Below the pieces are notes generated by a model. The model did no database searches. It saw only the letters and a list, made by a program, of their open reading frames with translations, and had not been told where the DNA came from. Shown piece after piece: positions 47,794-58,954 of a stretch of DNA of 64,000 nt; the stretch's first letter is position 1, and each line of letters opens with the position of its first letter. This DNA is from Ruminococcus sp. (GTDB lineage: Bacteria > Bacillota > Clostridia > Oscillospirales > Ruminococcaceae). Position numbers and translations under genes: made by a program. Location of the stretch: the NCBI GenBank assembly GCA_029060755.1, contig JAIDTI010000084.1, forward strand, positions 1 through 64,000, written 5' to 3'.

Positions 47794-48709
47794 GCCTTAT
47801 CATCTCATCAATGCACTTTCTTGCTGATGCAATAAGTTCATCACTCATAATAATCTCATTTGCAGTACCGTTATTCATACCCATAAGAGAATTATATATA
47901 TCAGGAAGTGTTGTAAGCTTCATGTTCTGGCATATGAGATTTTTTGTAAGCGGATAGAATTTCTTTTCGGGACATTCATATTGCAGATGTTCTGTGATTG
48001 ATATTTCTGTGCCGATTATAAACTCTGTTGCATCTGATGTCTTTGCAAAATCCATGATTCCGCTTGTTGAGCCGACATAATCAGCAAGTTCGGTTACATC
48101 TGGAACACATTCAGGGTGAACAAGAAAAAGTGCGTGTGGGTGTTCTGCTTTTGCCTTCTGAACTTCGTCTACAGTTACTTCTGCATGAACAGGACAACCG
48201 CCGTTAAGCAGTTTTATATCCTTTTCAGGAATCCACTTTTTTACCCAACCGCCAAGATTGCAGTCAGGTATAAAAAGTATCTTGTCCGATTCAAGTGACT
48301 TTACAATTTTCAATGCACTTGATGATGTTACGCATACGTCACATACTGTTTTCAATGATGCCGTTGTATTTATATATGCAACAACTGTTCTATCAGGTTC
48401 AGATGCCTTTATTTCAGCAATCATCTCTCTGCTCATCTGTTCAGCCATTGGACAGCCTGCATCTTTGTTTGCAAGAAATACCCTCTTTTCAGGTGAGAGC
48501 ATTTTTGCTGTTTCTGCCATGAAATGAACTCCGCAGAAAAGTATATTTTCAGCATCAGTCTTTGTCGCATCAACACTTAATTTATAGCTGTCGCCGGTAT
48601 AGTCAGCAACTTCAACAATCTCTCTTGCCTGATAGCTGTGAGCAAGAATTGCTGTATTTGTTTCTTTTTTCAGTTGGATTATTTTATCCTGTAATTCTCT
48701 GACAGTCAT
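47783..48709 (-). CDS. nadA: Quinolinate synthase
   Basis: AILAHSYQAREIVEVADYTGDSYKLS; FCGVHFMAETAKML; start 48709 with AGGAG RBS. Confidence 0.94.
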   Translation of the reverse strand: MTVRELQDKIIQLKKETNTAILAHSYQAREIVEVADYTGDSYKLSVDATKTDAENILFCGVHFMAETAKMLSPEKRVFLANKDAGCPMAEQMSREMIAEIKASEPDRTVVAYINTTASLKTVCDVCVTSSSALKIVKSLESDKILFIPDCNLGGWVKKWIPEKDIKLLNGGCPVHAEVTVDEVQKAKAEHPHALFLVHPECVPDVTELADYVGSTSGIMDFAKTSDATEFIIGTEISITEHLQYECPEKKFYPLTKNLICQNMKLTTLPDIYNSLMGMNNGTANEIIMSDELIASARKCIDEMIRLGG

Positions 48710-48729
48710 ATCAACTGCTCCTTTCTTGC

Positions 48730-49107
48730 TCAAAGATTTGTTTCTGCAATTGCCTCAACTTCAACAAGTGCATTTTTCGGAAGTGTCTTTACTGCAACAC
48801 AACTTCTTGCAGGCAGACTTGTAAAATACTTGCCATAGATTTCATTAAATGCACCAAAATCATTCATATCAGCAAGAAAGCAGGTTGTTTTTACTGCTTT
48901 TTCAAATGATGAGCCAGCTGTTTCAAGAACTGCTTTTAGATTCTGCATAACCTGTTCAGTCTGCTCCTCAATTGTTGTTGCTTCAATTGTATTTTTAAGC
49001 GGATTTATAGCAATCTGACCGCTTGTATATACCATGCCATTTGATACAATAGCTTGTGAATATGGTCCTACTGCCTTTGGTGCTTTTTCTGTGTGAATCT
49101 TAATCAT
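48730..49107 (-). CDS. ridA: RidA family enamine/imine deaminase
   Basis: KAPKAVGPYSQAIVSNGMVYTSGQIAINP; RSCVAVKTLPKNALVEVEAIA. Confidence 0.94.
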   Translation of the reverse strand: MIKIHTEKAPKAVGPYSQAIVSNGMVYTSGQIAINPLKNTIEATTIEEQTEQVMQNLKAVLETAGSSFEKAVKTTCFLADMNDFGAFNEIYGKYFTSLPARSCVAVKTLPKNALVEVEAIAETNL

Positions 49108-49172
49108 ATTAAAAATTCCTTTCTTTGATTAATGTGCCTGTGATATAAAAGTCATCACAAGCACCATAAAAA

Positions 49173-50372
49173 TTAATCATTAGTAATTCTAAATCCGTTT
49201 TCTTTGAGTGCGGACTTTATCTGCTCAATATGCTCATAGTTTCTTGTTTCAAGTACGATACGGAGATAACAGCCGTTTACTGCTGAACCCTCGTTCGCTC
49301 TTTCGTGATGGATTGATATGACGTTTCCACCCAATTCGGCAATGATTCTTGAAACGTCCATAAGCTGACCGGGCTTATCAAGAAGTTCAATATTAAGAGT
49401 GCTGTTTCTGCCCGTCATGAGAAGTCCACGCTTGATAACTCTTGAAAGAATCGTTACATCAATATTACCGCCTGAAAGCAGACATACAACCTTCTTATTC
49501 TTAACCGGAACTTTATTGAACATAGCTGCCGCAACAGGTACAGCTCCAGCACCCTCTGTAACAAGTTTCTGCTGTTCCATAAGTGCAAGTATAGCTGCTG
49601 AAATTTCATCATCTGTAACTGTTACAATTTCATCAACATATTCAGATACAAGTTTAAAAGTATTTTCTCCAGGTTCTTTTACAGCTATACCATCCGCTAT
49701 CGTCGATACACTTTCAAGGCACTCAATATGTCCGTCTCTTACAGCGTTATACATACTCGGCGCACCTGTCGCTTGTACACCGTATACCTTGATTTTCGGG
49801 TTAAGACTTTTTATTGCAAATGCAACACCTGATATAAGTCCGCCGCCGCCGATTGGAATAATTACAGCGTCCATATCGGGTACTTGTTCAATAAGTTCAA
49901 GTCCGATAGTTCCTTGTCCTGCAATAACATTTTCGTCATCAAAAGGGTGAATGAACGTATAGCCGTATTCGTCACGCTGTCGGAGTGCTTCTGCATAAGC
50001 GTCATCATATACACCTTTTACAAGGCATACCTCCGCACCATAGCTTTTTGTTGCCTCAACTTTTGATATTGGCGCACCGTCAGGCAGACAGATAATTGAC
50101 TTTATACCGTTTTTAGATGCCGCAAGTGCAACACCCTGCGCATGATTTCCGGCTGAACACGCAATAACTCCCTTTGCCTTTTCCTCGTCCGAAAGGCACG
50201 ACATCTTATAATAAGCTCCACGCACTTTAAATGAGCCAGTAATCTGCAAATTTTCGGTTTTCAGCCATATATTTGATTCGGGATTTATTTTAGGTGCCTG
50301 AATAATATCAGTTTCCCTGATAACCTGTTTAAGAATATACTTTGCATGGTAGATTTTATCAAGTGTAAGCAT
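49173..50372 (-). CDS. ilvA: Threonine ammonia-lyase
   Basis: KTENLQITGSFKVRGAY; IPIGGGGLISGVA; C-terminal ACT-like. Confidence 0.93.
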   Translation of the reverse strand: MLTLDKIYHAKYILKQVIRETDIIQAPKINPESNIWLKTENLQITGSFKVRGAYYKMSCLSDEEKAKGVIACSAGNHAQGVALAASKNGIKSIICLPDGAPISKVEATKSYGAEVCLVKGVYDDAYAEALRQRDEYGYTFIHPFDDENVIAGQGTIGLELIEQVPDMDAVIIPIGGGGLISGVAFAIKSLNPKIKVYGVQATGAPSMYNAVRDGHIECLESVSTIADGIAVKEPGENTFKLVSEYVDEIVTVTDDEISAAILALMEQQKLVTEGAGAVPVAAAMFNKVPVKNKKVVCLLSGGNIDVTILSRVIKRGLLMTGRNSTLNIELLDKPGQLMDVSRIIAELGGNVISIHHERANEGSAVNGCYLRIVLETRNYEHIEQIKSALKENGFRITND

Positions 50373-50376
50373 TTTT

Positions 50377-51564
50377 TTACATCTCCATAATTAATTGATT
50401 TACAAACTGTTTAGCTGTTCTTGGCGAACGTCCGTTTCCTGATGATATTGCAAACTGTTCTGCTTTCAATATGATTTCATCATCTGAAAGACTGATTCCG
50501 TGAGCCTTTGCAAGTTCAATAGCAATATCAGTATACTTTTTCTTGTCGGGACGGCTGAAATTTACACGTAGTCCGAAACGTGCTGACAGTGAAAGCATTT
50601 CCTGCATGGTATCGTTGCGGTGAACGTCATCACCCTCACGGTCTGAAAAAGTTTCTTTAATCAGGTGACGACGGTTGCTTGTTGCATATATTGCAATATT
50701 ATCCGCTTTTGACGATACAGAACCCTCCAGAAATGCTTTTAATGCGCCAAAACAGTCTTCGCCAGCCGTAAAGCTTAAATCATCAACATATATTATAAAT
50801 TTAAGCGGATTTTCACTGAGTTCCTCGATAATCACGGGAATATCTTTCAGCTGTTCTTTTGTTATTTCCACAAGGCGCAATCCCATATCAGCAAATTCGT
50901 TTACAACAGCTTTTACAGTTGACGATTTTCCCGTACCTGCATCGCCGTATAAAAGCACATTCTGAGCCTTTTTGCCTTTGACAAGCGAAAGAGTATTGTC
51001 AATTACAGCCTTTCTTTCACGCTCATAGCCATAGAGTTCAGAAAGTTTCTGATTGTCAGGATATTTTACAGGTGCAACAGTTCCATTTTTCAAAACGAAC
51101 ATTCTATATTTTGCATATTGTCCATAACCGTATTTATGAACCAGTTTAAGTCTTTCAAGATAGCTTCCGACAATATCAACAGGTGAATTTGTCCACTTCG
51201 GCAAAAAATCATCATAATCCGTCTCATCAAGAAAATCTTCAGGAGTGAGTTCAGAAATTTCCTGAAAGAATCTTAATTCATTTATGAGACATTCAGTCAT
51301 TTCCTGCGGAATTTTTTCGTTTCTTGCTGATTTTCTGATATAGAAGTTATCATTTTCCAGAATGGCTTTCAGAATATATTCGCTGATATTCACGCAGTCG
51401 TTATTGTAAAGAGAATTTACAAAATCGCAGTAATAGTCAATAAAATCATTATTATTTGCCGACAAAAGATACATCAGGTCGCTTATGACAATATCTTTTC
51501 CGATTTCCCTGAAAATAATTACAGTATTTTTCTGCGATTTAAGTCGCTCAAGTTTTTCACTCAT
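50377..51564 (-). CDS. AAA ATPase of DUF815 type
   Basis: [46 protein letters not shown]. Confidence 0.85.
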   Translation of the reverse strand: MSEKLERLKSQKNTVIIFREIGKDIVISDLMYLLSANNNDFIDYYCDFVNSLYNNDCVNISEYILKAILENDNFYIRKSARNEKIPQEMTECLINELRFFQEISELTPEDFLDETDYDDFLPKWTNSPVDIVGSYLERLKLVHKYGYGQYAKYRMFVLKNGTVAPVKYPDNQKLSELYGYERERKAVIDNTLSLVKGKKAQNVLLYGDAGTGKSSTVKAVVNEFADMGLRLVEITKEQLKDIPVIIEELSENPLKFIIYVDDLSFTAGEDCFGALKAFLEGSVSSKADNIAIYATSNRRHLIKETFSDREGDDVHRNDTMQEMLSLSARFGLRVNFSRPDKKKYTDIAIELAKAHGISLSDDEIILKAEQFAISSGNGRSPRTAKQFVNQLIMEM

Positions 51565-52634
51565 AAAGCCTCAAGAACCTTTGCAGTCATTTCAGTGCAG
51601 GTAAGAGGTGTACCCTCTGCACTTCCCATTAAGTCTGCTGTACGGTGACCCACATTGAGTACATCATCAACAGCTTTTTCAATTGCATCTGCTTCATCAG
51701 CAAGTCCAAATGAATATCTGAGCATCATTGCACCTGAAAGTATAGTTGCAATCGGATTGGCTTTGTTCTGTCCTGCAATATCAGGAGCAGAACCATGAAT
51801 AGGCTCGTACATTCCTCTTGTTGTCGCTCCCATTGATGCAGATGCAAGCATACCTATTGATCCCGTAATCTGTGAGGCTTCGTCGGAAAGAATGTCACCG
51901 AACATATTTGAAGTAACGATAACATCAAATTGACGTGGATTTCTCACCAACTGCATAGCACCGTTATCAACAAACATATCACTATATTCAACTTCAGGAT
52001 ATTCCTCTGCAAGCTTGTGCATCGTCTTTCTCCAAAGACGTGAGCTTTCAAGTACATTTGCCTTGTCAATACTGCAAAGCTTTTTGTTGCGCTTCATAGC
52101 TGATTCAAATGCAACACGTCCGATACGCTCGATTTCTGTAACGCTGTAAGCCTCTGTATCATAAGCTTCCTCACCGTATTTGCCTTGTCTGTAACCTCTG
52201 TCGCCGAAATAGATACCGCCAGTAAGTTCACGGACAATCATAAGGTCGAAACCGTCGCCGACAATCTCGTCTTTGAGTGGTGAAGCGTTACGAAGTGCGG
52301 GATAAAGCTTTGCAGGACGGAGATTTGTATAAAGTCCGAGAGCCTCACGTATACCAAGCAGAGCCTTTTCAGGTCTGTTGTTGCCGGGTTGGTCGTCCCA
52401 CTTCGGACCGCCGACAGCTCCAAGAAGTACACTATCGCTTGCAAGACAGCCATCAACAGTTTCCTGCGGTAATGGCTTGCCTGTTGCGTCAATTGCACAA
52501 CCGCCGATAAGATACGGTGTAAAATTAAACTTGTGACCGAATTTTTCAGCCACCTTTTCAAGTACAGCAACAGTACTGTCCACGATTTCAGGACCTATTC
52601 CGTCACCTTTAAGAAGTGCTATATTAAATTCCAT
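51561..52634 (-). CDS. leuB: 3-isopropylmalate dehydrogenase
   Basis: [48 protein letters not shown]. Confidence 0.96.
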   Translation of the reverse strand: MEFNIALLKGDGIGPEIVDSTVAVLEKVAEKFGHKFNFTPYLIGGCAIDATGKPLPQETVDGCLASDSVLLGAVGGPKWDDQPGNNRPEKALLGIREALGLYTNLRPAKLYPALRNASPLKDEIVGDGFDLMIVRELTGGIYFGDRGYRQGKYGEEAYDTEAYSVTEIERIGRVAFESAMKRNKKLCSIDKANVLESSRLWRKTMHKLAEEYPEVEYSDMFVDNGAMQLVRNPRQFDVIVTSNMFGDILSDEASQITGSIGMLASASMGATTRGMYEPIHGSAPDIAGQNKANPIATILSGAMMLRYSFGLADEADAIEKAVDDVLNVGHRTADLMGSAEGTPLTCTEMTAKVLEAL

Positions 52635-52648
52635 TTTAATTATCTCCT

Positions 52649-53092
52649 TTATAAATATTCCTCATAATCAATGCCGACATAAGCAAGAGTGCTGTTTTTT
52701 ATGACAAATCCGACAGCTTCTCCCCAATCGCCCTCACCCTCTATTAGATATGATATTTCATCATCTTCAGGAATATCAACTGTCATTGAACCAAACCAGC
52801 AGTATTCAAGAATCTCCCTGACGTTTTTAAGTTCGGGAAGTTCAAATTCTTCGTCATCAGATAAGTGACAACTTTCAATAAGTCCATGACATATTTCGTC
52901 AATCATATCATCAGAAAGCGAATTGAAATGCTCAATACATTTTTCGGCATAGTCAACAATTGATATATTTCTGATGTATACCGAAAATTCGTCATTGTCG
53001 TCCTCACCTTTGAAAATAAGGCTTTTAAAATCACCCTCCATTATTTCTTCATCGGGGGAAATCTTTTCAAGATTTTTAATTAATTTTGCCAT
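52649..53092 (-). CDS. Hypothetical acidic protein
   Basis: 147-aa ORF between leuD and leuB. Confidence 0.6.
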   Translation of the reverse strand: MAKLIKNLEKISPDEEIMEGDFKSLIFKGEDDNDEFSVYIRNISIVDYAEKCIEHFNSLSDDMIDEICHGLIESCHLSDDEEFELPELKNVREILEYCWFGSMTVDIPEDDEISYLIEGEGDWGEAVGFVIKNSTLAYVGIDYEEYL

Positions 53093-53119
53093 TAAAAACA
53101 GCCTCCATACTTCAGATAA

Positions 53120-53614
53120 TTATTTTATTACACCGTCAGCGATAGACTGAATAAGTCCGCCGTTTTCAATTATTTTCTGTACGAATTCTGGAAACGGCTC
53201 TGTTTTGAACTCTGCACCTGTTGTAAGGTTGCGGATTATACCGTTATCCAAATCAGCTTCAATCTTATCACCCTCGCTGATACCGTCCACAGCTTCAGGA
53301 CATTCAATAATAGCAAGTCCGATATTGATTGAGTTTCTGTAGAAAATTCTTGCAAAACTTCTTGCAATTACAAGTGATATTCCGCTTGCTTTGATAGCAA
53401 TTGGAGCGTGTTCACGTGATGAACCACAACCGAAGTTATAGCCTGCTGTAATTATATCGCCTGTCTGAACACGGCTGACAAAAGTTTTGTCCAAATCTTC
53501 CATGCAGTGAGACGCAAGTTCCTTGTGGTCGCTTGTATTGAGATAGCGTGCAGGGATAATAACGTCCGTATCAACGTTATCGCCGTATTTGATTACATTT
53601 CCTGTATACTTCAT
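53120..53614 (-). CDS. leuD: 3-isopropylmalate dehydratase small subunit
   Basis: [31 protein letters not shown]. Confidence 0.95.
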   Translation of the reverse strand: MKYTGNVIKYGDNVDTDVIIPARYLNTSDHKELASHCMEDLDKTFVSRVQTGDIITAGYNFGCGSSREHAPIAIKASGISLVIARSFARIFYRNSINIGLAIIECPEAVDGISEGDKIEADLDNGIIRNLTTGAEFKTEPFPEFVQKIIENGGLIQSIADGVIK

Positions 53615-53629
53615 TTTTTCATACTCCTC

Positions 53630-54889
53630 TCATATATCAAATGGACTTGTGATTTTTCCTGTAATCGCACTTGCTGCTGCTGTTGCAGGACTTGCAAGGT
53701 AAATTTCAGATTCAACGTGTCCCATACGTCCGACAAAGTTTCTGTTTGTAGTAGCTACAGCACGTTCACCAGCTGCAAGTATACCCATATATCCGCCTAA
53801 ACATGGTCCGCAAGTCGGAGTTGATACAACTGCACCTGCTTCAATGAATATCTTCAATAAACCCTGCTCCATAGCATCAAGATAAATCTGTTGTGTTGCA
53901 GGAATTACAATGACACGTACTCCCTTTGCACACGTCTTGCCTTTCATGATTTCAGCAGCTTCTTGTAAATCCTCAAGTCTGCCGTTTGTGCATGAGCCAA
54001 TTACAACCTGGTCTATCTTAATATCGCCGATTTCACTGAAAGTCTTTGCATTTTCAGGGAGATGCGGAAATGATACAGTCGGCTCAATTTCAGAAAGATT
54101 GATGTCAATTACTTCATCATATTGTGCATCTTCATCAGCCTTGAAAATCTGCGGTTCAGCACCGTTATGTGCCTTGATATAATCAAGCGTAATCTGGTCT
54201 ACTTCAAAAATACCGTTCTTTGCACCTGCTTCAATCGCCATATTTGCAATACAAAGACGGTCTGCCATTGAGAGTGAAGAAAGTCCCTCGCCTGTAAATT
54301 CCATTGAGCGATACAATGCACCGTCAACACCGATTTTGCCTATAATATGCAGTATAACGTCCTTGCCTGAAACGTACTTGCGGAGTTTGCCAGTGAGATT
54401 GAACTTGATTGCAGACGGTACTTTAAACCATGCTTTACCAATAGCCATACCGCAAGCCATATCAGTTGAGCCGACACCAGTCGAAAATGCACCTAATGCA
54501 CCATATGTGCAGGTATGGGAATCAGCACCGATTACAGCATATCCAGCTGAAACAAGTCCTTTTTCGGGGAGCAGGGCGTGTTCGATACCCATTTCTCCTA
54601 CGTCATAGAAGTGTGTTACTTCATTTGCACCACAGAAATCACGGCACATTTTACACTGTTCAGCAGCTTTGATGTCCTTGTTAGGTGCAAAATGGTCCAT
54701 AACCATTGTAACCTTATCTTTGTCAAAAACACCGTCTTTATTGAGTTTTGCAAATTCCTTGATAGCAACAGGGGACGTAATATCGTTGCCGAGTACCAAA
54801 TCGAGTTTTGCAAGAATTAACTGTCCTGCCTGAACGCTTTCAAGTCCTGCATGAGCTGCAAGGATTTTTTGAGTCATTGTCATACCCAT
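53630..54889 (-). CDS. leuC: 3-isopropylmalate dehydratase large subunit
   Basis: [35 protein letters not shown]. Confidence 0.96.
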   Translation of the reverse strand: MGMTMTQKILAAHAGLESVQAGQLILAKLDLVLGNDITSPVAIKEFAKLNKDGVFDKDKVTMVMDHFAPNKDIKAAEQCKMCRDFCGANEVTHFYDVGEMGIEHALLPEKGLVSAGYAVIGADSHTCTYGALGAFSTGVGSTDMACGMAIGKAWFKVPSAIKFNLTGKLRKYVSGKDVILHIIGKIGVDGALYRSMEFTGEGLSSLSMADRLCIANMAIEAGAKNGIFEVDQITLDYIKAHNGAEPQIFKADEDAQYDEVIDINLSEIEPTVSFPHLPENAKTFSEIGDIKIDQVVIGSCTNGRLEDLQEAAEIMKGKTCAKGVRVIVIPATQQIYLDAMEQGLLKIFIEAGAVVSTPTCGPCLGGYMGILAAGERAVATTNRNFVGRMGHVESEIYLASPATAAASAITGKITSPFDI

Positions 54890-54913
54890 TTTTAATTCAT
54901 TCCTTTCAGATAA

Positions 54914-55471
54914 TTATTTTTTATAGTTTTTTAATATAATAGCTGAATAGTAATATAGACTGTAAAACAAGTCTTCCGGAAAAAGACTAGCTATAAACTC
55001 ATCAACATCAACAATATCTTCTTCATCATCAAAATCTTCGTCATCGTCATATTCAGGGTCAAGGTCGAAACCTTTAGGTAACAGATATTTGTCATTCAGA
55101 ATATCAGACATATTTTCCAGTAGTTCAGCGTGTTCCATTTTTTCGGCATCACTGCAAACTTCGGCATAATATTTGAACTCGTCTGCCAGTTTGTCCGAAA
55201 GCCATACTGCAACAGGATTATCGGGTAAATTTACAGCTTTTTCATAGATTCTTACAAGAAAAACAAGTACAAACGGAGCAGGTGTATACATTGTGCTTTG
55301 ATGTTCAAAATCTGAAATGCTGTTCCACGCCTTTTTTACTTTATCAAGGTCTTTCATTTCATCAAGAATTTTCAGTAATTCAGAATAGTTTTCTGCCTTA
55401 TCATAAGCCGTCACCATTCTGTCCCACGGAATATTCTCGATTTTAAGGTTGTTGATATATTCTTTGTTCAT
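54914..55471 (-). CDS. Hypothetical acidic protein
   Basis: 185-aa ORF with DDDEDFDDEEDIVD stretch. Confidence 0.6.
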   Translation of the reverse strand: MNKEYINNLKIENIPWDRMVTAYDKAENYSELLKILDEMKDLDKVKKAWNSISDFEHQSTMYTPAPFVLVFLVRIYEKAVNLPDNPVAVWLSDKLADEFKYYAEVCSDAEKMEHAELLENMSDILNDKYLLPKGFDLDPEYDDDEDFDDEEDIVDVDEFIASLFPEDLFYSLYYYSAIILKNYKK

Positions 55472-55491
55472 GATTTAATACCTCTGTCTTT

Positions 55492-55668
55492 TTATTTATC
55501 TCTACACACTAATTTTGAAACAGCAGAAATGCAGAACAGCATAGCAATTCCAAAAACAATAGCATCAGTAAATCCGTTTGAATCTATCAAAGATAAAACA
55601 AATGAAATCAGACAAGTTATTATTCCAATTACTGCAATCATAAATACAGCTTTATTTTTAATCTTCAT
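55492..55668 (-). CDS. 58-aa two-TM membrane protein, below the ORF-track threshold
   Basis: MKIKNKAVFMIAVIGIITCLISFVLSLIDSNGFTDAIVFGIAMLFCISAVSKLVCRDK*. Confidence 0.55.
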   Translation of the reverse strand: MKIKNKAVFMIAVIGIITCLISFVLSLIDSNGFTDAIVFGIAMLFCISAVSKLVCRDK

Positions 55669-55677
55669 ATAGCATAC

Positions 55678-55722
55678 CTACTTTTTGTTGATTATAGCAC
55701 CCTTATTAGCAGAAGAAACCAT
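55678..55722 (-). pseudogene. Displaced remnant of an ilvD 3' end
   Basis: Minus strand reads MVSSANKGAIINKK*, versus [13 protein letters not shown] at the end of ilvD 434 bp away. Confidence 0.75.
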
Positions 55723-55771
55723 AAAAACATAACCAACTTATATTTGTGTTAAATCAGAATTTATATAATCT

Positions 55772-56077
55772 CTACTTGTTTCTATAATATTTTTTCCACC
55801 ATAACAAGGCTTGTTTAAAAGACTTGAAATGTCCATGCAAATATAAACTTAAATTTGATGTACCCGTTTCCCATTCCCTTTGAAATTCTGCCTGAGTCAG
55901 TCTGTTTTTGTAATCACAAATACACCAACTACAATATGCCTTCTTATAAGTGCCATTATTTAAAATATCTTTTTGATTTCTGATAACTCTATTTGCGGTT
56001 CGTTTGCCAAATTTAGCAGAGTTTCTGTTAGTATTCGTATCCTTTGTGATTGGATTCTTTTTATAGCTTCTGCTCAT
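55772..56077 (-). CDS. Small basic hypothetical protein
   Basis: MSRSYKKNPITKDTNTNRNSAKFGKRTANRVIRNQKDI...WWKKYYRNK; start 56077. Confidence 0.6.
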   Translation of the reverse strand: MSRSYKKNPITKDTNTNRNSAKFGKRTANRVIRNQKDILNNGTYKKAYCSWCICDYKNRLTQAEFQREWETGTSNLSLYLHGHFKSFKQALLWWKKYYRNK

Positions 56078-56114
56078 AAAATAACCTCTTAAATTACGAT
56101 TTACAGTGATAAAC

Positions 56115-57776
56115 TTACTTATTGATAATAGCACCCTTATCCGCACTTGATACCATTTCGGAATAACGTTTCAAATAACCTGTGATTTCCTCTTTTTTCT
56201 TGATTGGCATTGTCTTTTTACGTTCTTCAAGTTCCTCGTCCGATACTTCAAGATTAATGCTGTAGTTCGGAATATCAATGGAAATAATATCGCCGTCCTT
56301 GACATATGCAATAGTACCGCCGTTTACAGCTTCGGGTGACACGTGACCGATTGCTGCACCTCTTGTCGCACCACTGAAACGTCCGTCCGTGATAAGTGCA
56401 ACAGTTGAGCCAAGTCCTGCACCTTGTATTGCAGAAGTAGGGGAGAGCATTTCACGCATACCCGGTCCGCCTGCTGGTCCTTCGTAACGGATAACAACAA
56501 CATCTCCTGCTTTTATACCGCCCTCATAGATTACTTTTATAGCTTCTTCCTCGCTGTCAAATACTCGTGCTGGTCCTTTGTGAACAAGCATTTCAGGTGC
56601 AACAGCACTTCTCTTTACAACACATCTGTCAGGTGCAAGATTTCCACGGAGTACAGCAATACCGCCTGTTTCACTGTAAGGATTGTCAATAGGACGGATT
56701 GTTTCGGGGTTTTTATTGATACAGCCTGAAATATTTTCGCCTACTGTCTTTCCTGTAACAGTCATACAGTCAAGATTTATTAAGTCTTTCTTTGCAAGTT
56801 CGTTCAGTACAGCATATACACCGCCTGCTTCGTTCAGGTCTTCCATGTATGTATGTCCTGCTGGTGCAAGGTGGCAGAGATTCGGAGTTTTAGCACTGAT
56901 TTCATTTGCAATATCAAGATTTATATTAACTCCACACTCATTTGCGATTGCTGGCAAGTGGAGCATACTGTTTGTTGAACAGCCAAGAGCCATATCAGCA
57001 GTAAGTGCGTTCATAAATGCCTTTTCGGTCATGATGTCAAGCGGACGGATATTGTTTCTATAAAGTTCCATAACCTGCATACCTGCCATTTTAGCAAGTC
57101 TGATTCTGTCGGAATATACAGCAGGAATAGTGCCATTGCCTTTAAGTCCCATGCCAAGTACTTCTGTAAGGCAGTTCATGGAATTTGCTGTATACATACC
57201 TGAACATGAGCCACAAGTCGGGCAGGCGTTGTTTTCGTACTCCTCAACATCTTCAAGTGACATCTTGCCAGCTGTATAAGCTCCGACAGCTTCAAACATA
57301 CTTGAAAGACTTGTTTTCTTGCCTTTTACGTGACCTGCAAGCATAGGTCCTCCGCTTACGAAAATAGTCGGTACATTTATACGTGCCGCAGCCATAAGCA
57401 ATCCAGGTACGTTCTTGTCACAGTTTGGAATCATGACAAGTGCATCAAAATGATGTGCAAGTGCCATACATTCTGTAGAGTCTGCAATCAAATCACGTGT
57501 AACCAGTGAATACTTCATACCGGTGTGACCCATTGCAATACCGTCACATACAGCAATTGCAGGGAATACAACAGGTGTTCCGCCGTTCATTGCTACACCA
57601 AGTTTTACGGCTTCAACAATTTTGTCTATATTCATATGTCCGGGTACTATTTCATTATATGATGATACAATACCAACAAGCGGACGTTTCATTTCCTCTT
57701 TAGTCATTCCCAGTGCGTTGAAAAGTGAACGCTGAGAAGCTTTTTCAACTCCTGAACAGAAAAAATTTTCACTCAT
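56115..57776 (-). CDS. ilvD: Dihydroxy-acid dehydratase
   Basis: [52 protein letters not shown]. Confidence 0.97.
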   Translation of the reverse strand: MSENFFCSGVEKASQRSLFNALGMTKEEMKRPLVGIVSSYNEIVPGHMNIDKIVEAVKLGVAMNGGTPVVFPAIAVCDGIAMGHTGMKYSLVTRDLIADSTECMALAHHFDALVMIPNCDKNVPGLLMAAARINVPTIFVSGGPMLAGHVKGKKTSLSSMFEAVGAYTAGKMSLEDVEEYENNACPTCGSCSGMYTANSMNCLTEVLGMGLKGNGTIPAVYSDRIRLAKMAGMQVMELYRNNIRPLDIMTEKAFMNALTADMALGCSTNSMLHLPAIANECGVNINLDIANEISAKTPNLCHLAPAGHTYMEDLNEAGGVYAVLNELAKKDLINLDCMTVTGKTVGENISGCINKNPETIRPIDNPYSETGGIAVLRGNLAPDRCVVKRSAVAPEMLVHKGPARVFDSEEEAIKVIYEGGIKAGDVVVIRYEGPAGGPGMREMLSPTSAIQGAGLGSTVALITDGRFSGATRGAAIGHVSPEAVNGGTIAYVKDGDIISIDIPNYSINLEVSDEELEERKKTMPIKKKEEITGYLKRYSEMVSSADKGAIINK

Positions 57777-57815
57777 AATTTTTTACCTCACTATAAATAA
57801 ATTTTAAATCAATAA

Positions 57816-58361
57816 TTATTCTTCCTCATCTTCACAGAACGTAAGATATTCCGATAACAGCGAAGATTCCGGATTAAGACGTATTGCCCTCTGACGTTCT
57901 TTGCAGTCGGGCGGTGCGACTTCAACATTTATTATTATATTTTTACGGATTTCGCCTGTACCAAAAAATTCGGCTCTGTCAAGTCTTTTTAATGCTTCTT
58001 CCATAGAATCAATTCTTGTGTCCCATTCAACGCCGTAAAGTTCATCATCGGACATTCCGCACTCTCTTTCAAGAAACATATTGTCAACTTCAGGGAAAAA
58101 TTCGTCATATCCATAGGCGCAATACGGAAAATCAAAAGTACACCATTTCCAACCTTCTTCATCATGGCTTATGTTATTTTCAATCAGTAATTTTTCATAC
58201 GCCTCATAAGACAATGCCGAAATGTACGGTTTTAGTCCTTCATCATAGATAAAAGCATAATAATAAAAGTTTTCATTGTGTTCATTACGCAGGGAAGATA
58301 CTGCATTCTGAAAAGCTGACTGCAAAACCGTTATCATTTTTTCATCATACATAAATTTCAC
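57816..58361 (-). CDS. DUF4303-like hypothetical protein
   Basis: 181-aa acidic ORF; N-terminal YYYAFIYDEGLKPYISALSYEAYEKL resembles DUF4303 by eye. Confidence 0.55.
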   Translation of the reverse strand: MKFMYDEKMITVLQSAFQNAVSSLRNEHNENFYYYAFIYDEGLKPYISALSYEAYEKLLIENNISHDEEGWKWCTFDFPYCAYGYDEFFPEVDNMFLERECGMSDDELYGVEWDTRIDSMEEALKRLDRAEFFGTGEIRKNIIINVEVAPPDCKERQRAIRLNPESSLLSEYLTFCEDEEE

Positions 58362-58394
58362 CTCACTTTTAAATTAATATCAAATCAGAAATTC

Positions 58395-58940
58395 TTATTT
58401 TATTGAAAATCCTAAATTATATGCTTCTGATAAAGATTCATCAGAAACATCTCCCTTGTCTTTAGCACCTCTCACAAGTACCATACCAGCATCTTTCAAC
58501 TTAAAGAAATTCAAAATAAGTTGATATTGCATTTTGATTGAATCGAACAATTCGGGCAAAGTTGCAGCTCCCACTAAAATCAATGCAAGCTTTGTTATTT
58601 TAAATTTGTTTCTCATAGGTGTGTGTAATCTGTCAATTATTGCTTTTAATTCCGCACTTATACCATAAAAATATACAGGTGAAGCTATTACTAATATATC
58701 TGTATTCATAAGTTTATCATATATCTGGTTCATATCATCATTTTGAAAACATTTATTACCCTCACTTTTAAAGCAAGAATTACACCCAATACAATAATTT
58801 ACATTGTAATCTGATACAGAAATAATTTCAACATTATTGTTGTGTCTTGCACCGTCAGCAAACGCAGAAGCAAGTAATTCAGTATTTCCACCTTTTCGCA
58901 TACTTCCAACTAAAATAATTATTTTACTAATTTTTTTCAC
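58395..58940 (-). CDS. Flavodoxin-like NAD(P)H-dependent FMN reductase
   Basis: ILVGSMRKGGNTELLASAFADGA; CIGCNSCFKSEGNKCFQNDDMNQIYDKLMNTDILVIASPVYFYG. Confidence 0.88.
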   Translation of the reverse strand: MKKISKIIILVGSMRKGGNTELLASAFADGARHNNNVEIISVSDYNVNYCIGCNSCFKSEGNKCFQNDDMNQIYDKLMNTDILVIASPVYFYGISAELKAIIDRLHTPMRNKFKITKLALILVGAATLPELFDSIKMQYQLILNFFKLKDAGMVLVRGAKDKGDVSDESLSEAYNLGFSIK

Positions 58941-58954
58941 CTCATTAAAATTAT

